DNA of 64,000 nt from Sphingosinicella ginsenosidimutans (GTDB lineage: Bacteria > Pseudomonadota > Alphaproteobacteria > Sphingomonadales > Sphingomonadaceae). The DNA lies in contig NZ_VOQQ01000001.1 of NCBI RefSeq assembly GCF_007995055.1, forward strand, positions 1,488,001-1,552,000, given 5' to 3'. The notes below the pieces were generated by a model. That model was not told where the DNA came from and ran no database searches. It worked only from the letters and a program-made list of their open reading frames with translations. A program made the translations under genes and the position numbers. Shown piece by piece: positions 8,783 through 16,590 of the stretch. Positions within the stretch are counted from its first letter, which is position 1. Each line of letters begins with the position of its first letter.

Positions 8783-8940
8783 TCATTTAACCCGGTAAAT
8801 CGCGCAGAGCTTGTTTCCGTCAGGATCGCGCACGTAAGCGAGATGCATCGGTCCAAAGCTGCCGCTGCGCAGGCCCGGCGGCTCTTCGATTGAGGTGCCG
8901 CCGTACACGACTGCACCTGCCAACGACCTGACGGTGTTTC
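8783..8940 (-). pseudogene. Truncated VOC (glyoxalase/bleomycin-resistance-like) family remnant
   Basis: A minus-strand frame ending at a TGA at 8783-8785 encodes about 50 residues resembling the C-terminal half of a VOC protein. It contains VVYGGTSIEEPPGLRSGSFG followed by MHLAYVRDPDGNKLCAIYRV. The YVRDPDGNK signature is characteristic of this superfamily. The N-terminal half is missing: upstream the frame loses similarity and runs into the integrase gene end (8978). The piece is likely a leftover from insertion or deletion events at the island. Confidence 0.6.
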
Positions 8941-8977
8941 TTCGCGACGTGGATGGTGGGCTTTTGACTGACGGCTG

Positions 8978-10318
8978 CTAGGCCGCCTCCGAGCGTCGAC
9001 GGAACCGGAAGTCCCTCGGGACCGGCTTGGGCACGATTCGGCGCGACCACTCGCTGGTCGTCTTCGCCGGCCGCTCGACGAGGACAGCCGGTGCCGGCAT
9101 TCCCTTCAGGAGCATGTCGGCCCAAGCCTGCGCCAGTTCGCGCCGACGCGGCATATAGGCGGCGCGGTTGTAGGCGCCCTCGACCTTCTCCTTCGGGACA
9201 TGCGCGAGCATCAGGTCGATCACCTGACGGTCATGCTCTTTGCCCTGCCGCTCCGCCCATTCGTTCATGATGGTCGAGAACGCCGCCCGGAAGCCGTGCG
9301 GCACATGGTGCCCGTGGTAGCCGGCGCGGTTGAGCAGGTAGCCGATCGCGTTCTCGCTCATCGGGCGATGGGTGTGCCGATTGCTGGGGAAGAGCAGGTC
9401 GCAGCTTCCGGTGAGCGGCCAGAGCGCCCGCAGCACCGCGATGCTCTGGCGAGCCAGCGGCACCAGATGATCGCCGTCGGGCTCCTCCTTGCGGTCGAGA
9501 TCGCCCTTCATCCGGGCAGCAGGGATGCGCCACAGGGGCTTGCGGCCATCGAGATCCTCGAATTCGGCCCATCGGGCGCCGCGCAGCTCGCTTGGCCTGA
9601 CCGCGGTGAGGGCAAGGAAGCGCAGGGCCAAGCGGGTTATCGGCCGAGCGTTGTCCTCTTCGGCATCCTTGATCATCTGGCGTAGCCGCTCGATGTCGGT
9701 GATCGCCGGTTGGCGTCCCTTGCGCAGGGGCTTGAGGACCTTGCCGAGCTTCTCGGCCGGGTCATTCTCCACGATGCCTTGGGCAATGCCGTAGACGAAC
9801 ACCGCGGAGATTCGCTGCCTGACCCGCTTGGCGGTTTCGATCGCCCCGCGGGCCTCGATCTCGCGCAGCACGCCCAGCACGAGCGGCGGCGTCAACTGCG
9901 CAATCGGCAGAGCGCCGATGGTCGGGAAGACGTCGCGCTCGAGGCTGCGGATGACGTCAGACGCGTGGATCTTGGCCCATTGCGCCTTGGAATTCTCGTA
10001 CCACTCGCGCGCAACGCGCTCGAACGTCATCCGTCCAGCCTCGATATTCGCCTCGATCTGGAGCTTCCTGGCGATGGCGGGGTCGCGCCCCTCGCTGAGG
10101 ATGGCTACGGCCTCGTCGCGCTTCCCGCGCGCATCGGCGAGTAAGACGACGGGATAGGCGCCGAAGGCCATGCTCTTCTGCTTGCCGTCGTAAGTATAGT
10201 TCCAGCGCCAGAGCTTGCCACCGCTGGGGGTCACCAGAAGGTAGAGTCGGTTGGAATCGGCGAGCTTGTAGGATTTGGGGCGCGGCTTGGCCGTGCGGAC
10301 CTTGGTATCGGTGAGCAT
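8978..10318 (-). CDS. P4-type tyrosine-recombinase integrase
   Basis: This site-specific recombinase of 446 aa integrates genomic islands into tRNA genes. The N-terminal DUF4102-like arm-binding domain begins at MLTDTKVRTAKPR (about 1-90; DSNRLYLLVTPSGGKLWRW). A core-binding domain follows, then the catalytic domain with Arg in TAVRPSELRGARW, the HxxR box PHGFRAAFSTI and the nucleophile Tyr in EKVEGAYNRAAY. I chose the Met at 10318 over the longer frame because family members start at this motif. The gene lies 182 bp left of a tRNA-Ser whose 3' end faces it. The layout indicates integration at that tRNA, with the island extending left. All catalytic residues are present, so it may be active. 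Confidence 0.93.
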   Translation of the reverse strand: MLTDTKVRTAKPRPKSYKLADSNRLYLLVTPSGGKLWRWNYTYDGKQKSMAFGAYPVVLLADARGKRDEAVAILSEGRDPAIARKLQIEANIEAGRMTFERVAREWYENSKAQWAKIHASDVIRSLERDVFPTIGALPIAQLTPPLVLGVLREIEARGAIETAKRVRQRISAVFVYGIAQGIVENDPAEKLGKVLKPLRKGRQPAITDIERLRQMIKDAEEDNARPITRLALRFLALTAVRPSELRGARWAEFEDLDGRKPLWRIPAARMKGDLDRKEEPDGDHLVPLARQSIAVLRALWPLTGSCDLLFPSNRHTHRPMSENAIGYLLNRAGYHGHHVPHGFRAAFSTIMNEWAERQGKEHDRQVIDLMLAHVPKEKVEGAYNRAAYMPRRRELAQAWADMLLKGMPAPAVLVERPAKTTSEWSRRIVPKPVPRDFRFRRRSEAA

Positions 10319-10335
10319 TGGCGGTCTCCTGAAAA

Positions 10336-10377
10336 TACCACGTTTTTCGACCGCGCGTACCACGTTTGCGTACCACC
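10336..10377. repeat. Short direct repeats TACCACGTTT upstream of the integrase
   Basis: The 10-mer TACCACGTTT occurs at 10336-10345 and again at 10358-10367, 22 bp apart (about two helical turns). A third partial copy TACCACC is at 10371-10377. They sit directly upstream of the integrase start at 10318. They could be operator sites for integrase control or arm-type sites bound by the integrase or an excisionase. This is inferred from position only. Confidence 0.45.
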
Positions 10378-10500
10378 GAATCGCCGGATTGGTTCGGACG
10401 GGTACGGACGGCCGTGGCCGAGCTGATCGGCTAAGTGTTGGATTTCAGGAGAGAAACGTCGATCCCACTGGACTTCTACGAACCCTTATGGAAGGGTCGG

Positions 10501-10591
10501 TGGCGGAGCGGGAGGGATTCGAACCCTCGATACGGTTTTGCCGTATACTCACTTTCCAGGCGAGCGCCTTCGACCACTCGGCCACCGCTCC
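10501..10591 (-). tRNA. tRNA-Ser (anticodon GGA)
   Basis: The minus strand folds as a class II tRNA with a long variable arm. The acceptor stem GGAGCGG pairs with CCGCTCC, followed by discriminator G and an encoded CCA. The D arm is GGCCGAGTGGTCGAAGGC, the anticodon stem-loop CTCGCCTGGAAAGTGAG contains GGA, and the T arm contains GGTTCGAATCC. GGA reads UCC/UCU serine codons. Its 3' end faces the integrase gene, making it the likely insertion target of the island; the tRNA remains intact. Confidence 0.95.
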
Positions 10592-10630
10592 GCATGCCTT
10601 AGAACGCGTCCCCTTAGAGACGCCGGCGGG

Positions 10631-10927
10631 CTAGGGCAAGCTGGGGGCGATGGCGTCGATCGCGCGGGCGAGCGCGACGTCCCTGGCGGTGACGCCGCCG
10701 GCATCGTGGGTGGTGAGCAGGATGTCGACCCGGTTCCACACGTTTGACCAGTCGGGATGGTGATCGGCCTTCTCGGCCGCCAGCGCGACGCGGGTCATGA
10801 AGGCGAAGGCCTCGCCGAAATCGCCGAAGGTGAGGCGTCTCGCGAGGCCGTTGCGCGCTGCATCGAACGTCCAGCCGTCCAGTCCCTCCAGCGCCGCCGC
10901 CCGCTCGGATTCGGTCAACACGCTCAC
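10631..10927 (-). CDS. phhB: Pterin-4a-carbinolamine dehydratase
   Basis: This 98-aa cytoplasmic enzyme dehydrates 4a-hydroxytetrahydrobiopterin to quinonoid dihydropterin, recycling the cofactor of aromatic amino acid hydroxylases. The family signature is clear: [19 protein letters not shown] near the start and the active-site region [18 protein letters not shown] (two His, then Pro-Asp-Trp). [16 protein letters not shown] near the end is also typical. Length matches the family. No phenylalanine hydroxylase is adjacent. Confidence 0.93.
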   Translation of the reverse strand: MSVLTESERAAALEGLDGWTFDAARNGLARRLTFGDFGEAFAFMTRVALAAEKADHHPDWSNVWNRVDILLTTHDAGGVTARDVALARAIDAIAPSLP

Positions 10928-10956
10928 GCCTCTTCCTCCCTGTCGCGGCGCCCTCT

Positions 10957-11367
10957 ATGTGCCGTGTCATGGCCGGGGGTCAAACCTTTGCGCCCGACGC
11001 TGCGGCGATCGAGCGATTGGCGGAGGCGGCGATCGCCGCGCTCCCCGCGCGCTTCCGCGCGATGATCGGCGATGTCGTGCTGCGGATCGAGGAATTCGCC
11101 GACGAGGAGGTGCTCGAAAGCCTCGGCATCGAGGATCCGTTCGAGCTTTCGGGGCTCTATTCCGGCCGCTCGCTCGACAAGGCCGACAATTGGGCCTCGG
11201 GCGAGTTGCCGCCGATGATCCACCTCTATCGCCGCGCGCTGCTCGACGAATGGGTCGAGACCGGCGTGTCGCTCGAGAATCTCGTCACCCACGTCATCGT
11301 CCACGAGGTCGGCCATCATTTCGGGCTGTCCGATGCCGATATGCACGCGCTCGAGGAGGAGGCGTGA
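10957..11367 (+). CDS. Small metallopeptidase family protein (zincin-like)
   Basis: This 136-aa protein carries an HExxH zinc-binding site in THVIVHEVGHHFGLSD near the C-terminus. The N-terminal half (AEAAIAALPARFRAMIGDV, IEEFADEEVLESLGI) matches the small family of acidic predicted Zn-proteases common in Alphaproteobacteria. Translation may start at Met1 or at Met5 (10969). Its stop overlaps the GTG of ccmA by 4 bp, so they are co-translated. A direct role with CcmAB is unproven. Confidence 0.82.
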   Translation: MCRVMAGGQTFAPDAAAIERLAEAAIAALPARFRAMIGDVVLRIEEFADEEVLESLGIEDPFELSGLYSGRSLDKADNWASGELPPMIHLYRRALLDEWVETGVSLENLVTHVIVHEVGHHFGLSDADMHALEEEA

Positions 11368-11930
11368 GCGCGCTGCTGCGCTTGGCGGGGGTGACGGCGC
11401 GGCGCGGCGGACGGACGCTGTTCGAAGGGCTGGACCTGGTGCTTCAGGCGGGCGAGGCGGCGGTGCTGACCGGCCCGAACGGCATCGGCAAATCGAGCCT
11501 GATCCGCCTTGCCGCCGGGCTGCTGCGCGCCGACGCGGGGCAGGTCGCGCGGGCCGAGGCGGCACTGGCCGATGAACATCTCGCGCTCGACGAGCGCCGG
11601 CGGCTCGGTGATGCGCTCGCCTTCTGGGTGCGACGCGGCGGGCGCGAACAGGTCGCTGCGGGAATGGCGGCGATGGGGCTCGATCATCTGGCCGAGGTGC
11701 CGGTGCGGATGCTCTCGACCGGCCAGCGCAAGCGCGCCGCGCTCGCCCGGGTGATCGCCAGCGGCGCGCCGCTCTGGCTGCTCGACGAGCCGGCGAACGG
11801 GCTCGATGGAGAGGGGCAGGAGCGGCTCGCCGCGGCGATGGCCGCGCACCGGGCGGCGGGCGGCGCGGTCCTCGCCGCCACCCACCAGCCGCTCGGGCTC
11901 GACGATGCGCGCCAGGTGGCGCTCGGATGA
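11364..11930 (+). CDS. ccmA: Cytochrome c biogenesis heme exporter, ATP-binding subunit CcmA
   Basis: CcmA is the ATPase of the CcmABCD complex that releases holo-CcmE during c-type cytochrome maturation. The 188-aa ABC domain has Walker A GPNGIGKSS (about 37-45), signature LSTGQRKRAAL and Walker B LWLLDEPANGLD. The start is a GTG at 11364 that overlaps the previous stop (GTGA). The frame is open further upstream, but the sequence there is non-homologous. It is followed by ccmB with an ATGA overlap. Confidence 0.92.
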   Translation: MSALLRLAGVTARRGGRTLFEGLDLVLQAGEAAVLTGPNGIGKSSLIRLAAGLLRADAGQVARAEAALADEHLALDERRRLGDALAFWVRRGGREQVAAGMAAMGLDHLAEVPVRMLSTGQRKRAALARVIASGAPLWLLDEPANGLDGEGQERLAAAMAAHRAAGGAVLAATHQPLGLDDARQVALG

Positions 11931-12568
11931 TCGCGCTGATCCTTCGCGAGCTTCGCCTTGCCGCGACCGGCGGCGCGGCCGTGCTCCCGCTCGTTTTCTT
12001 CCTTCTGGTGGCGACGCTCTTTCCCTTCGCGGTCGGACCGGACGGGCCGCTCCTCGCGCGAACAGGCGGCGGCGCGCTCTGGATGGCCGCCCTGCTCGCC
12101 GCCCTGCTCCCGGTCGACCGACTCGTCGCGCCGGACCGCGACGCTGGCGTGCTCGATCAGCTCGCCTTGCGCGGGATCGGCGAGGAGACGATCGCGGTGG
12201 CCAAGCTCGCCGGCCACTGGCTGAGCTTCGGCCCCCCGCTCATGCTCGCCGCGCTCCCGGCCTCGGCTTTGCTCAAGCTCCCCGCCGACGTGCTCGCCCG
12301 GCTCGAACTCGGGCTCCTGATCGGGACGCCCGGCCTTGCCGCCCTCAGCCTCGGCGTGGCCGCGCTGACCGCGAGCCTGCGCCGATCCGGCGCGCTTGCC
12401 GGTCTGCTCATGCTCCCGCTCGCCGTTCCTCTGCTGATCTTCGGCGCGGGCCTGGTGGAGCGTGGCAATGAGGACGGCGCGCTTCGATTCCTCGCTGCCG
12501 TCTCGCTGCTGCTGGTCGCCGGCGCGCCGTTCGTCGCCGGCGCGGCCATCCGCGCCGGACGGGATTAA
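11927..12568 (+). CDS. ccmB: Cytochrome c biogenesis heme exporter, permease CcmB
   Basis: This 213-aa membrane protein has about six hydrophobic segments. MIALILRELRLA at the N-terminus and DRDAGVLDQLALRG at about 70-83 are typical of CcmB. It forms the membrane part of the heme-handling ABC complex with CcmA. Stop and neighbouring convergent stop overlap (12565-12568). ccmC, ccmD and ccmE are not next to it in this window. Confidence 0.92.
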   Translation: MIALILRELRLAATGGAAVLPLVFFLLVATLFPFAVGPDGPLLARTGGGALWMAALLAALLPVDRLVAPDRDAGVLDQLALRGIGEETIAVAKLAGHWLSFGPPLMLAALPASALLKLPADVLARLELGLLIGTPGLAALSLGVAALTASLRRSGALAGLLMLPLAVPLLIFGAGLVERGNEDGALRFLAAVSLLLVAGAPFVAGAAIRAGRD

Positions 12569-13431
12569 TCGTTCGACCAGCGCGCGAAGATCGCGGTCGG
12601 GAGGAGCAGGCCGCGCGCTTCCTCCCGCACCGCCATGTCGCCGCATTCGACGGTGCCGCCGAGGTCGCCGAGCGCCTGGCGCAGCAGCTCGCCGATCGCG
12701 AGCGCCGACATGCGGACGGCATAGACGGTGAGCACGAGGAAGCGGCTGTCGGCGTCGAGCAGCTTGCGGCAATCGGCGATCAGCCCGGGCAGGCCTTCCT
12801 CAAGCCGCCAGACCTCACCCTCCGGTCCCCGGCCGAATTTGGGTGGATCGAGGATGATGCCGTCATAGCGCCGGCCGCGCCGCACCTCGCGCGCGGTGAA
12901 CTTGGCGGCATCGTCGACCAGCCAGCGGATCGGCCGCTCGCGCATGCCGGACAGGGCGGCATTGGCCTTGGCGGCCTCGACCGATTTCTTCGAGGCATCG
13001 ACATGGGTGAGCCTGGCCCCCTTCGCCGCCATCGCCAGCGTGCCGACGCCGGTATAGCCGAACAGGTTGAGCGCCTCCGCCCCCTCCGCCAATCGCGCGC
13101 GCATCCACGCCCATTGCGGCGCCATGTCCGGGAAGAAGGCGAGATGGCGGAAGGGCGTCGCCTGCGCCTGGAAGCGCACCTCCTCCCAGCCGAGCGGCCA
13201 GCCCTCGCGCGGTGGCGGCCGGGTGAAATGCCAGCGCCCGCCGCCCTCCTCGTCGGAGCCGGGGACGAACTCGCCATTGGCGTCCCAATCGGCCGATGCG
13301 GGCGCCCACAGTGCCTGCGGCTCGGGCCGGATGAAGCGGCAGGGGCCGTAGCGCTCCAGCTTGCGGCCGTGGCCCGAATCGACGAGCCCGTAATCCGCCC
13401 ACGGCTCCGCGATCAGCGTATCCAGCGTCAC
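12565..13431 (-). CDS. Class I SAM-dependent rRNA methyltransferase (RlmI/RlmL-like catalytic domain)
   Basis: The 288-aa enzyme has a Rossmann SAM-binding motif LNLFGYTGVGTLAMAAKGA (about 119-137), an acidic loop THVDASKKSV and a catalytic motif IILDPPKFGRG. This set is typical of the 23S rRNA m5C/m2G methyltransferases related to RlmI. It lacks the N-terminal PUA domain of RlmI, as do many short alphaproteobacterial homologues. The exact target base is unknown. Its start overlaps the stop of the upstream M16 peptidase gene by 4 bp. Confidence 0.85.
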   Translation of the reverse strand: MTLDTLIAEPWADYGLVDSGHGRKLERYGPCRFIRPEPQALWAPASADWDANGEFVPGSDEEGGGRWHFTRPPPREGWPLGWEEVRFQAQATPFRHLAFFPDMAPQWAWMRARLAEGAEALNLFGYTGVGTLAMAAKGARLTHVDASKKSVEAAKANAALSGMRERPIRWLVDDAAKFTAREVRRGRRYDGIILDPPKFGRGPEGEVWRLEEGLPGLIADCRKLLDADSRFLVLTVYAVRMSALAIGELLRQALGDLGGTVECGDMAVREEARGLLLPTAIFARWSND

Positions 13432-14657
13432 GCCGCCCTGACCGCCGGCACGCCGATCGTCGCGCGCGCCTGGGTGCCGGCAAGCATCGCCGCCCCGGCT
13501 GCGCGGACCTCGTCCAGCGTCACTGCGTCGATCTGCGCCACGAGCTCGGCCGGCGGGACGAGCCGGCCATGGATGGCGAGCACGCGGGCGACGTAATTCG
13601 CCTGGCCCCAGCTGGTTTCGAGGCTCATCAGCAGCCCCGCCTTGGCCTGGGCCTTGGCGCGCTCGAGCTCGCGCGGGGTCGCCGTGCGGGCGGCGTCGCG
13701 AACCACGTCTTCGATCAGCGCGGAGGCGGCGGTGGCCTCGCGCCGGGCGGTCGCGGCGTAGAGATAGAGAAGGCCGGCGTCGCGATAGGTCTGGACCGAG
13801 GACCAGACCGAATAAGCAAGGCCCCGATCCTCGCGCACCGCCTGGAACAGTCGCGAGGAGGCGCCGGCGCCGACGATGTCGGAGAAGAGTCGCGCGCCGT
13901 GTGCGTCCGCTTCCCCCGCGGCGGGTGCCGGCCAGGCGACGGCGAGATGAGCCTGATCGGCGCGGGGCCTGCTTGCGCGGCTGGTTCCGGCAAAGCGCGC
14001 CGTGTCTGCCGCCGCGATCCGGCCTTCCGGAAGGCTGGCGAACCGCTCCTCCGCGACCGCGACCAGCGCGCCATGATCGACCTTGCCGGCGGCGACGAGG
14101 GTGAGGCTGCCGGCACGATAGCGTTCCTTTCGCCAGGCATGGAGATCATCGACGCCGATCGCGGCGATGCTGGCCTCGTCGCCGAGCACCGAGCGGCCGA
14201 TGGGCTGGTCCGGAAAGGCAGCCATCCACAGATCGTCGAAGATGATGTCGGATGGCGTGTCGCGCGCCTCGCCAAGTTCCTGGAGGACGACCTCCTTTTC
14301 GCGGGCGAGATCGTCGGCCTTGAAATGCGGCGCGAGGATCATGTCGGCGATGACCTCGATCCCGAGCGGCAGATGTTCGGCGAGCAGGGTCGCGGAAAAG
14401 CTCGTGCCCTCGCGATCGGTGGCGGCGTTGAGATCGCCGCCGACATCCTCGATCGCCTCGCTGATCTCGCGCGCGGATCGCGGGCCGGCGCCCTTGAACA
14501 CCATATGTTCGTAGAGGTGGGCGATGCCGTTCAGCCGCGCCGGCTCGTGCCGCGCGCCGGCCTCGGCATACAGGCCGACCGCGACCGTCTCGATCCCCGG
14601 CATCGTGCGGCTGGCGACACGAAGGCCGTTGGGAAGGGTGGTGAGTTGCATGGGCAT
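13428..14657 (-). CDS. M16 (pitrilysin/processing-peptidase-like) zinc peptidase
   Basis: This 409-aa peptidase has the inverted zinc motif HLYEHMVFKG (HxxEH, about 47-56) and the downstream Glu ligand region REKEVVLQELGEARD. The N-terminal TLPNGLRVASRTMPGIETVA is typical of the bacterial relatives of mitochondrial processing peptidase. There is no signal peptide, so it is probably cytoplasmic. It lies 20 bp after the SURF1 gene on the same strand at the end of the oxidase cluster. Its substrate is unknown. Confidence 0.92.
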   Translation of the reverse strand: MPMQLTTLPNGLRVASRTMPGIETVAVGLYAEAGARHEPARLNGIAHLYEHMVFKGAGPRSAREISEAIEDVGGDLNAATDREGTSFSATLLAEHLPLGIEVIADMILAPHFKADDLAREKEVVLQELGEARDTPSDIIFDDLWMAAFPDQPIGRSVLGDEASIAAIGVDDLHAWRKERYRAGSLTLVAAGKVDHGALVAVAEERFASLPEGRIAAADTARFAGTSRASRPRADQAHLAVAWPAPAAGEADAHGARLFSDIVGAGASSRLFQAVREDRGLAYSVWSSVQTYRDAGLLYLYAATARREATAASALIEDVVRDAARTATPRELERAKAQAKAGLLMSLETSWGQANYVARVLAIHGRLVPPAELVAQIDAVTLDEVRAAGAAMLAGTQARATIGVPAVRAA

Positions 14658-14677
14658 GAGCGGCCGGATTTAGGCGC

Positions 14678-15292
14678 TCAGGGCTCCGGCGGCAACCTGC
14701 GCCCCCGCCGGGCCAGCGCGATGAGGTAGATGCCGACGGCGAGGCCCGCGAAGATGAACCACTGCATCGCGTAGGACATGTGGTTGTTCGGAACCTCGTC
14801 GATCGAGGGCGGCGCGGCCGGCTGGAGCGGGGCGAGCGCGGTCGCGCTGGTGAGCATGATCGGCTTGCCCGCCTGCTCGGCTCCGAGGCGCCCGGCGACC
14901 AGTCCGTCGACGGTGAAGCGCCGGTCGTGGAGCGGGAGTGCCGTCCAGCCGACATTGACCATGATCCGCCCGGCCAGGCCCCCGGCGCCCGGGCGGCAGG
15001 GGACGAGATAGGCATAGCCGCCCTCGCCGTGCAGGCTGCGGGCCCCGCGGGCCTGCGGCGCGAGATCGCGTGCGTGGCAGGTGATCAGAACACGGCGGAA
15101 GGCGAGCGGCACATCGGCGCCGCGGGCGATTACCGGATCGAGATCGAGCGCCGGGAGCGCCGCATTGGCCGCATATTCGGCGAGCAGCCGTTCCTTCCAC
15201 GCCGCCCGGTGGAGCTGCCAGATGCCGAGCCAGGTCATGATCGCGGCGGCGCCGGCGACGATCAGGGTCGGGACGAGGGGGAGGCGCCTCAC
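14678..15292 (-). CDS. SURF1-family cytochrome oxidase biogenesis protein
   Basis: SURF1 helps insert heme a into subunit I. The 204-aa protein has the two-membrane-segment plan of the family: TLIVAGAAAIMTWLGIWQLHRAAWKERL at the N-terminus (about 8-35, split here only for description) and AMQWFIFAGLAVGIYLI at the C-terminus. A periplasmic domain in between includes VPNNHMSYAMQW, the classic C-terminal motif. Start chosen: GTG at 15292, which overlaps the DUF983 stop (GTGA). It belongs to the ctaC-ctaD-ctaB-ctaG-ctaE operon. Confidence 0.92.
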   Translation of the reverse strand: MRRLPLVPTLIVAGAAAIMTWLGIWQLHRAAWKERLLAEYAANAALPALDLDPVIARGADVPLAFRRVLITCHARDLAPQARGARSLHGEGGYAYLVPCRPGAGGLAGRIMVNVGWTALPLHDRRFTVDGLVAGRLGAEQAGKPIMLTSATALAPLQPAAPPSIDEVPNNHMSYAMQWFIFAGLAVGIYLIALARRGRRLPPEP

Positions 15293-15699
15293 GGCTTGTC
15301 CTTGAGCCGGCCCTCGCGCGCCTCGCGCCGATATTCGAGGATCAGAAGCAGCCCCTTGCCGATTCGCAGCAGGCCGATCGTTCCGACCGCGGCGAGCGGG
15401 ATCCACAGCAATGGATGGACCCAGAAGGGCGGCGAGAAGGCGAGCTCGACCCAGATGGCGAGGCCGACGACGAGCCCGCCGACGATGAAGATGAGGAAGG
15501 CCGCGGGGCCGTCGCCGACGTTGAAGCCGGCGAAATCGAGCCCGCATGCGCGGCATTTCGGGGCGAAGGTCGCCAGGCCGGCGAAGAGCGTCCGGCTGCC
15601 ACAGCGCGGGCACAGGCCCTTGAGGGCGGCGATAAAGTCTCCCCTCCCGCCGGCGGAAGGGGCTTGGGGTGGGTCTGTCTTCATCTTGTCGCTCATCAT
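15289..15699 (-). CDS. DUF983 family membrane protein of the oxidase cluster
   Basis: The protein has a CPRCG...CRACG zinc-ribbon-like pair (LCPRCGSRTLF and CRACGLDFAGFN) followed by two transmembrane helices (about 65-85 and 92-115 from the chosen start). DUF983 genes commonly sit between ctaE and SURF1 in Alphaproteobacteria; the molecular role is unknown. The frame is open to 15777, but that start would overlap ctaE, so I take the Met-Met at 15699/15696. The N-terminal codons (TDPPQAPSAGGRGDF) are made of a GC-rich repeat element. Confidence 0.85.
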   Translation of the reverse strand: MMSDKMKTDPPQAPSAGGRGDFIAALKGLCPRCGSRTLFAGLATFAPKCRACGLDFAGFNVGDGPAAFLIFIVGGLVVGLAIWVELAFSPPFWVHPLLWIPLAAVGTIGLLRIGKGLLLILEYRREAREGRLKDKP

Positions 15700-15736
15700 G
15701 CCCACCCCTTGATCCCCTCCCGCGCACGGGAGGGGA
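15644..15736. repeat. Pair of inverted REP-like GC-rich elements
   Basis: One unit on the + strand (about 15644-15680) reads CCCCTCCCG...CGG-AGGGG...GGGGTGGG. A second unit in the opposite orientation (about 15700-15736) has CCCCTCCCG-CGCA-CGGGAGGGG. Each is a short hairpin followed by a GGGGTGGGY tail, and they face each other. The layout resembles a REP doublet. The first unit lies inside the DUF983 reading frame; the second spans the gap to ctaE. A similar pair occurs at 60350-60500. Confidence 0.6.
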
Positions 15737-15742
15737 GGTGGA

Positions 15743-16558
15743 TCAATGATATTCGGCGCCCCAGCCGCCCCAGACATAGATGCACAGGAACAGGAACAGC
15801 CAGACCACGTCGACGAAATGCCAGTACCAGGCCGCCGCCTCGAAACCGAAATGCTGCCGCGGCGTGAAGTCGCCCTTGTAGGAGCGGATCAGGCAGACGA
15901 TCAGGAAGATGGTGCCGACGATGACGTGGAAGCCGTGGAAGCCGGTCGCCATGAAGAAGGTCGAGGTGTAGATATTTTCCCGGAACCCGAACGGGGCGTG
16001 GGTATATTCATACGCCTGGACGGTGGTGAACAGCAGGCCGAGCAGGATCGTGCACCACAGGCCGTTGATGAGGCCCTTGCGATCGCCGTTGATCAGCGAA
16101 TGGTGCGCCCAGGTGACGGTGGTGCCCGAGCAGAGCAGCACCATCGTGTTGAACAGCGGCCATCCGAAGGGGTTGAGCACGTGCATGCCGTGCGGCGGCC
16201 AGGTGCCGCCGATCGCCTCCGCGGTGGAGGGGAAGAGCGCGGCGTCGAAATAGGCCCAGAACCAGGCGACGAAGAACATCACCTCGGAGGCGATGAACAG
16301 GATCATGCCGTAGCGCAGGTGGAGTTGCACGATCGGGGTGTGATCGCCGGCATGCGCCTCCTTGATCACGTCGACCCACCAGGAGAACATCGTGAACAGG
16401 ACGCCGATCAGCCCGGCGATGCCGACATAGGTGCCCGCCTGATGCTCGTGCATCCACATGACGACGCCGCCGAGCATGACCATCGCCGAAAGCGATCCGA
16501 CCAGCGGCCAGACGCTGGGATTGACGATGTGATATTGATGGTTCTTTGCGCCGGCCAT
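15743..16558 (-). CDS. ctaE: Cytochrome c oxidase subunit III
   Basis: Subunit III of the aa3-type terminal oxidase, 271 aa, with seven hydrophobic segments. It opens with MAGAKNHQYHIVNPSVWPL and contains the family motifs FIASEVMFFVAWFWAYFDAA (about 98-117) and FHGFHVIVGTIF (about 205-216). AAWYWHFVDVVWLFLF near the C-terminus is also typical. The longer upstream frame overlaps intergenic sequence and is not homologous, so the Met at 16558 is the start. It follows ctaG by 32 bp. Confidence 0.97.
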   Translation of the reverse strand: MAGAKNHQYHIVNPSVWPLVGSLSAMVMLGGVVMWMHEHQAGTYVGIAGLIGVLFTMFSWWVDVIKEAHAGDHTPIVQLHLRYGMILFIASEVMFFVAWFWAYFDAALFPSTAEAIGGTWPPHGMHVLNPFGWPLFNTMVLLCSGTTVTWAHHSLINGDRKGLINGLWCTILLGLLFTTVQAYEYTHAPFGFRENIYTSTFFMATGFHGFHVIVGTIFLIVCLIRSYKGDFTPRQHFGFEAAAWYWHFVDVVWLFLFLCIYVWGGWGAEYH

Positions 16559-16590
16559 GCTCTGCCCCTGTGACTTTCTTGCGAGTGTCT

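Noticed and set aside
8596..8916. 106-codon minus frame near the VOC remnant
   Set aside because: It overlaps the VOC fragment in another frame and has no recognisable sequence.
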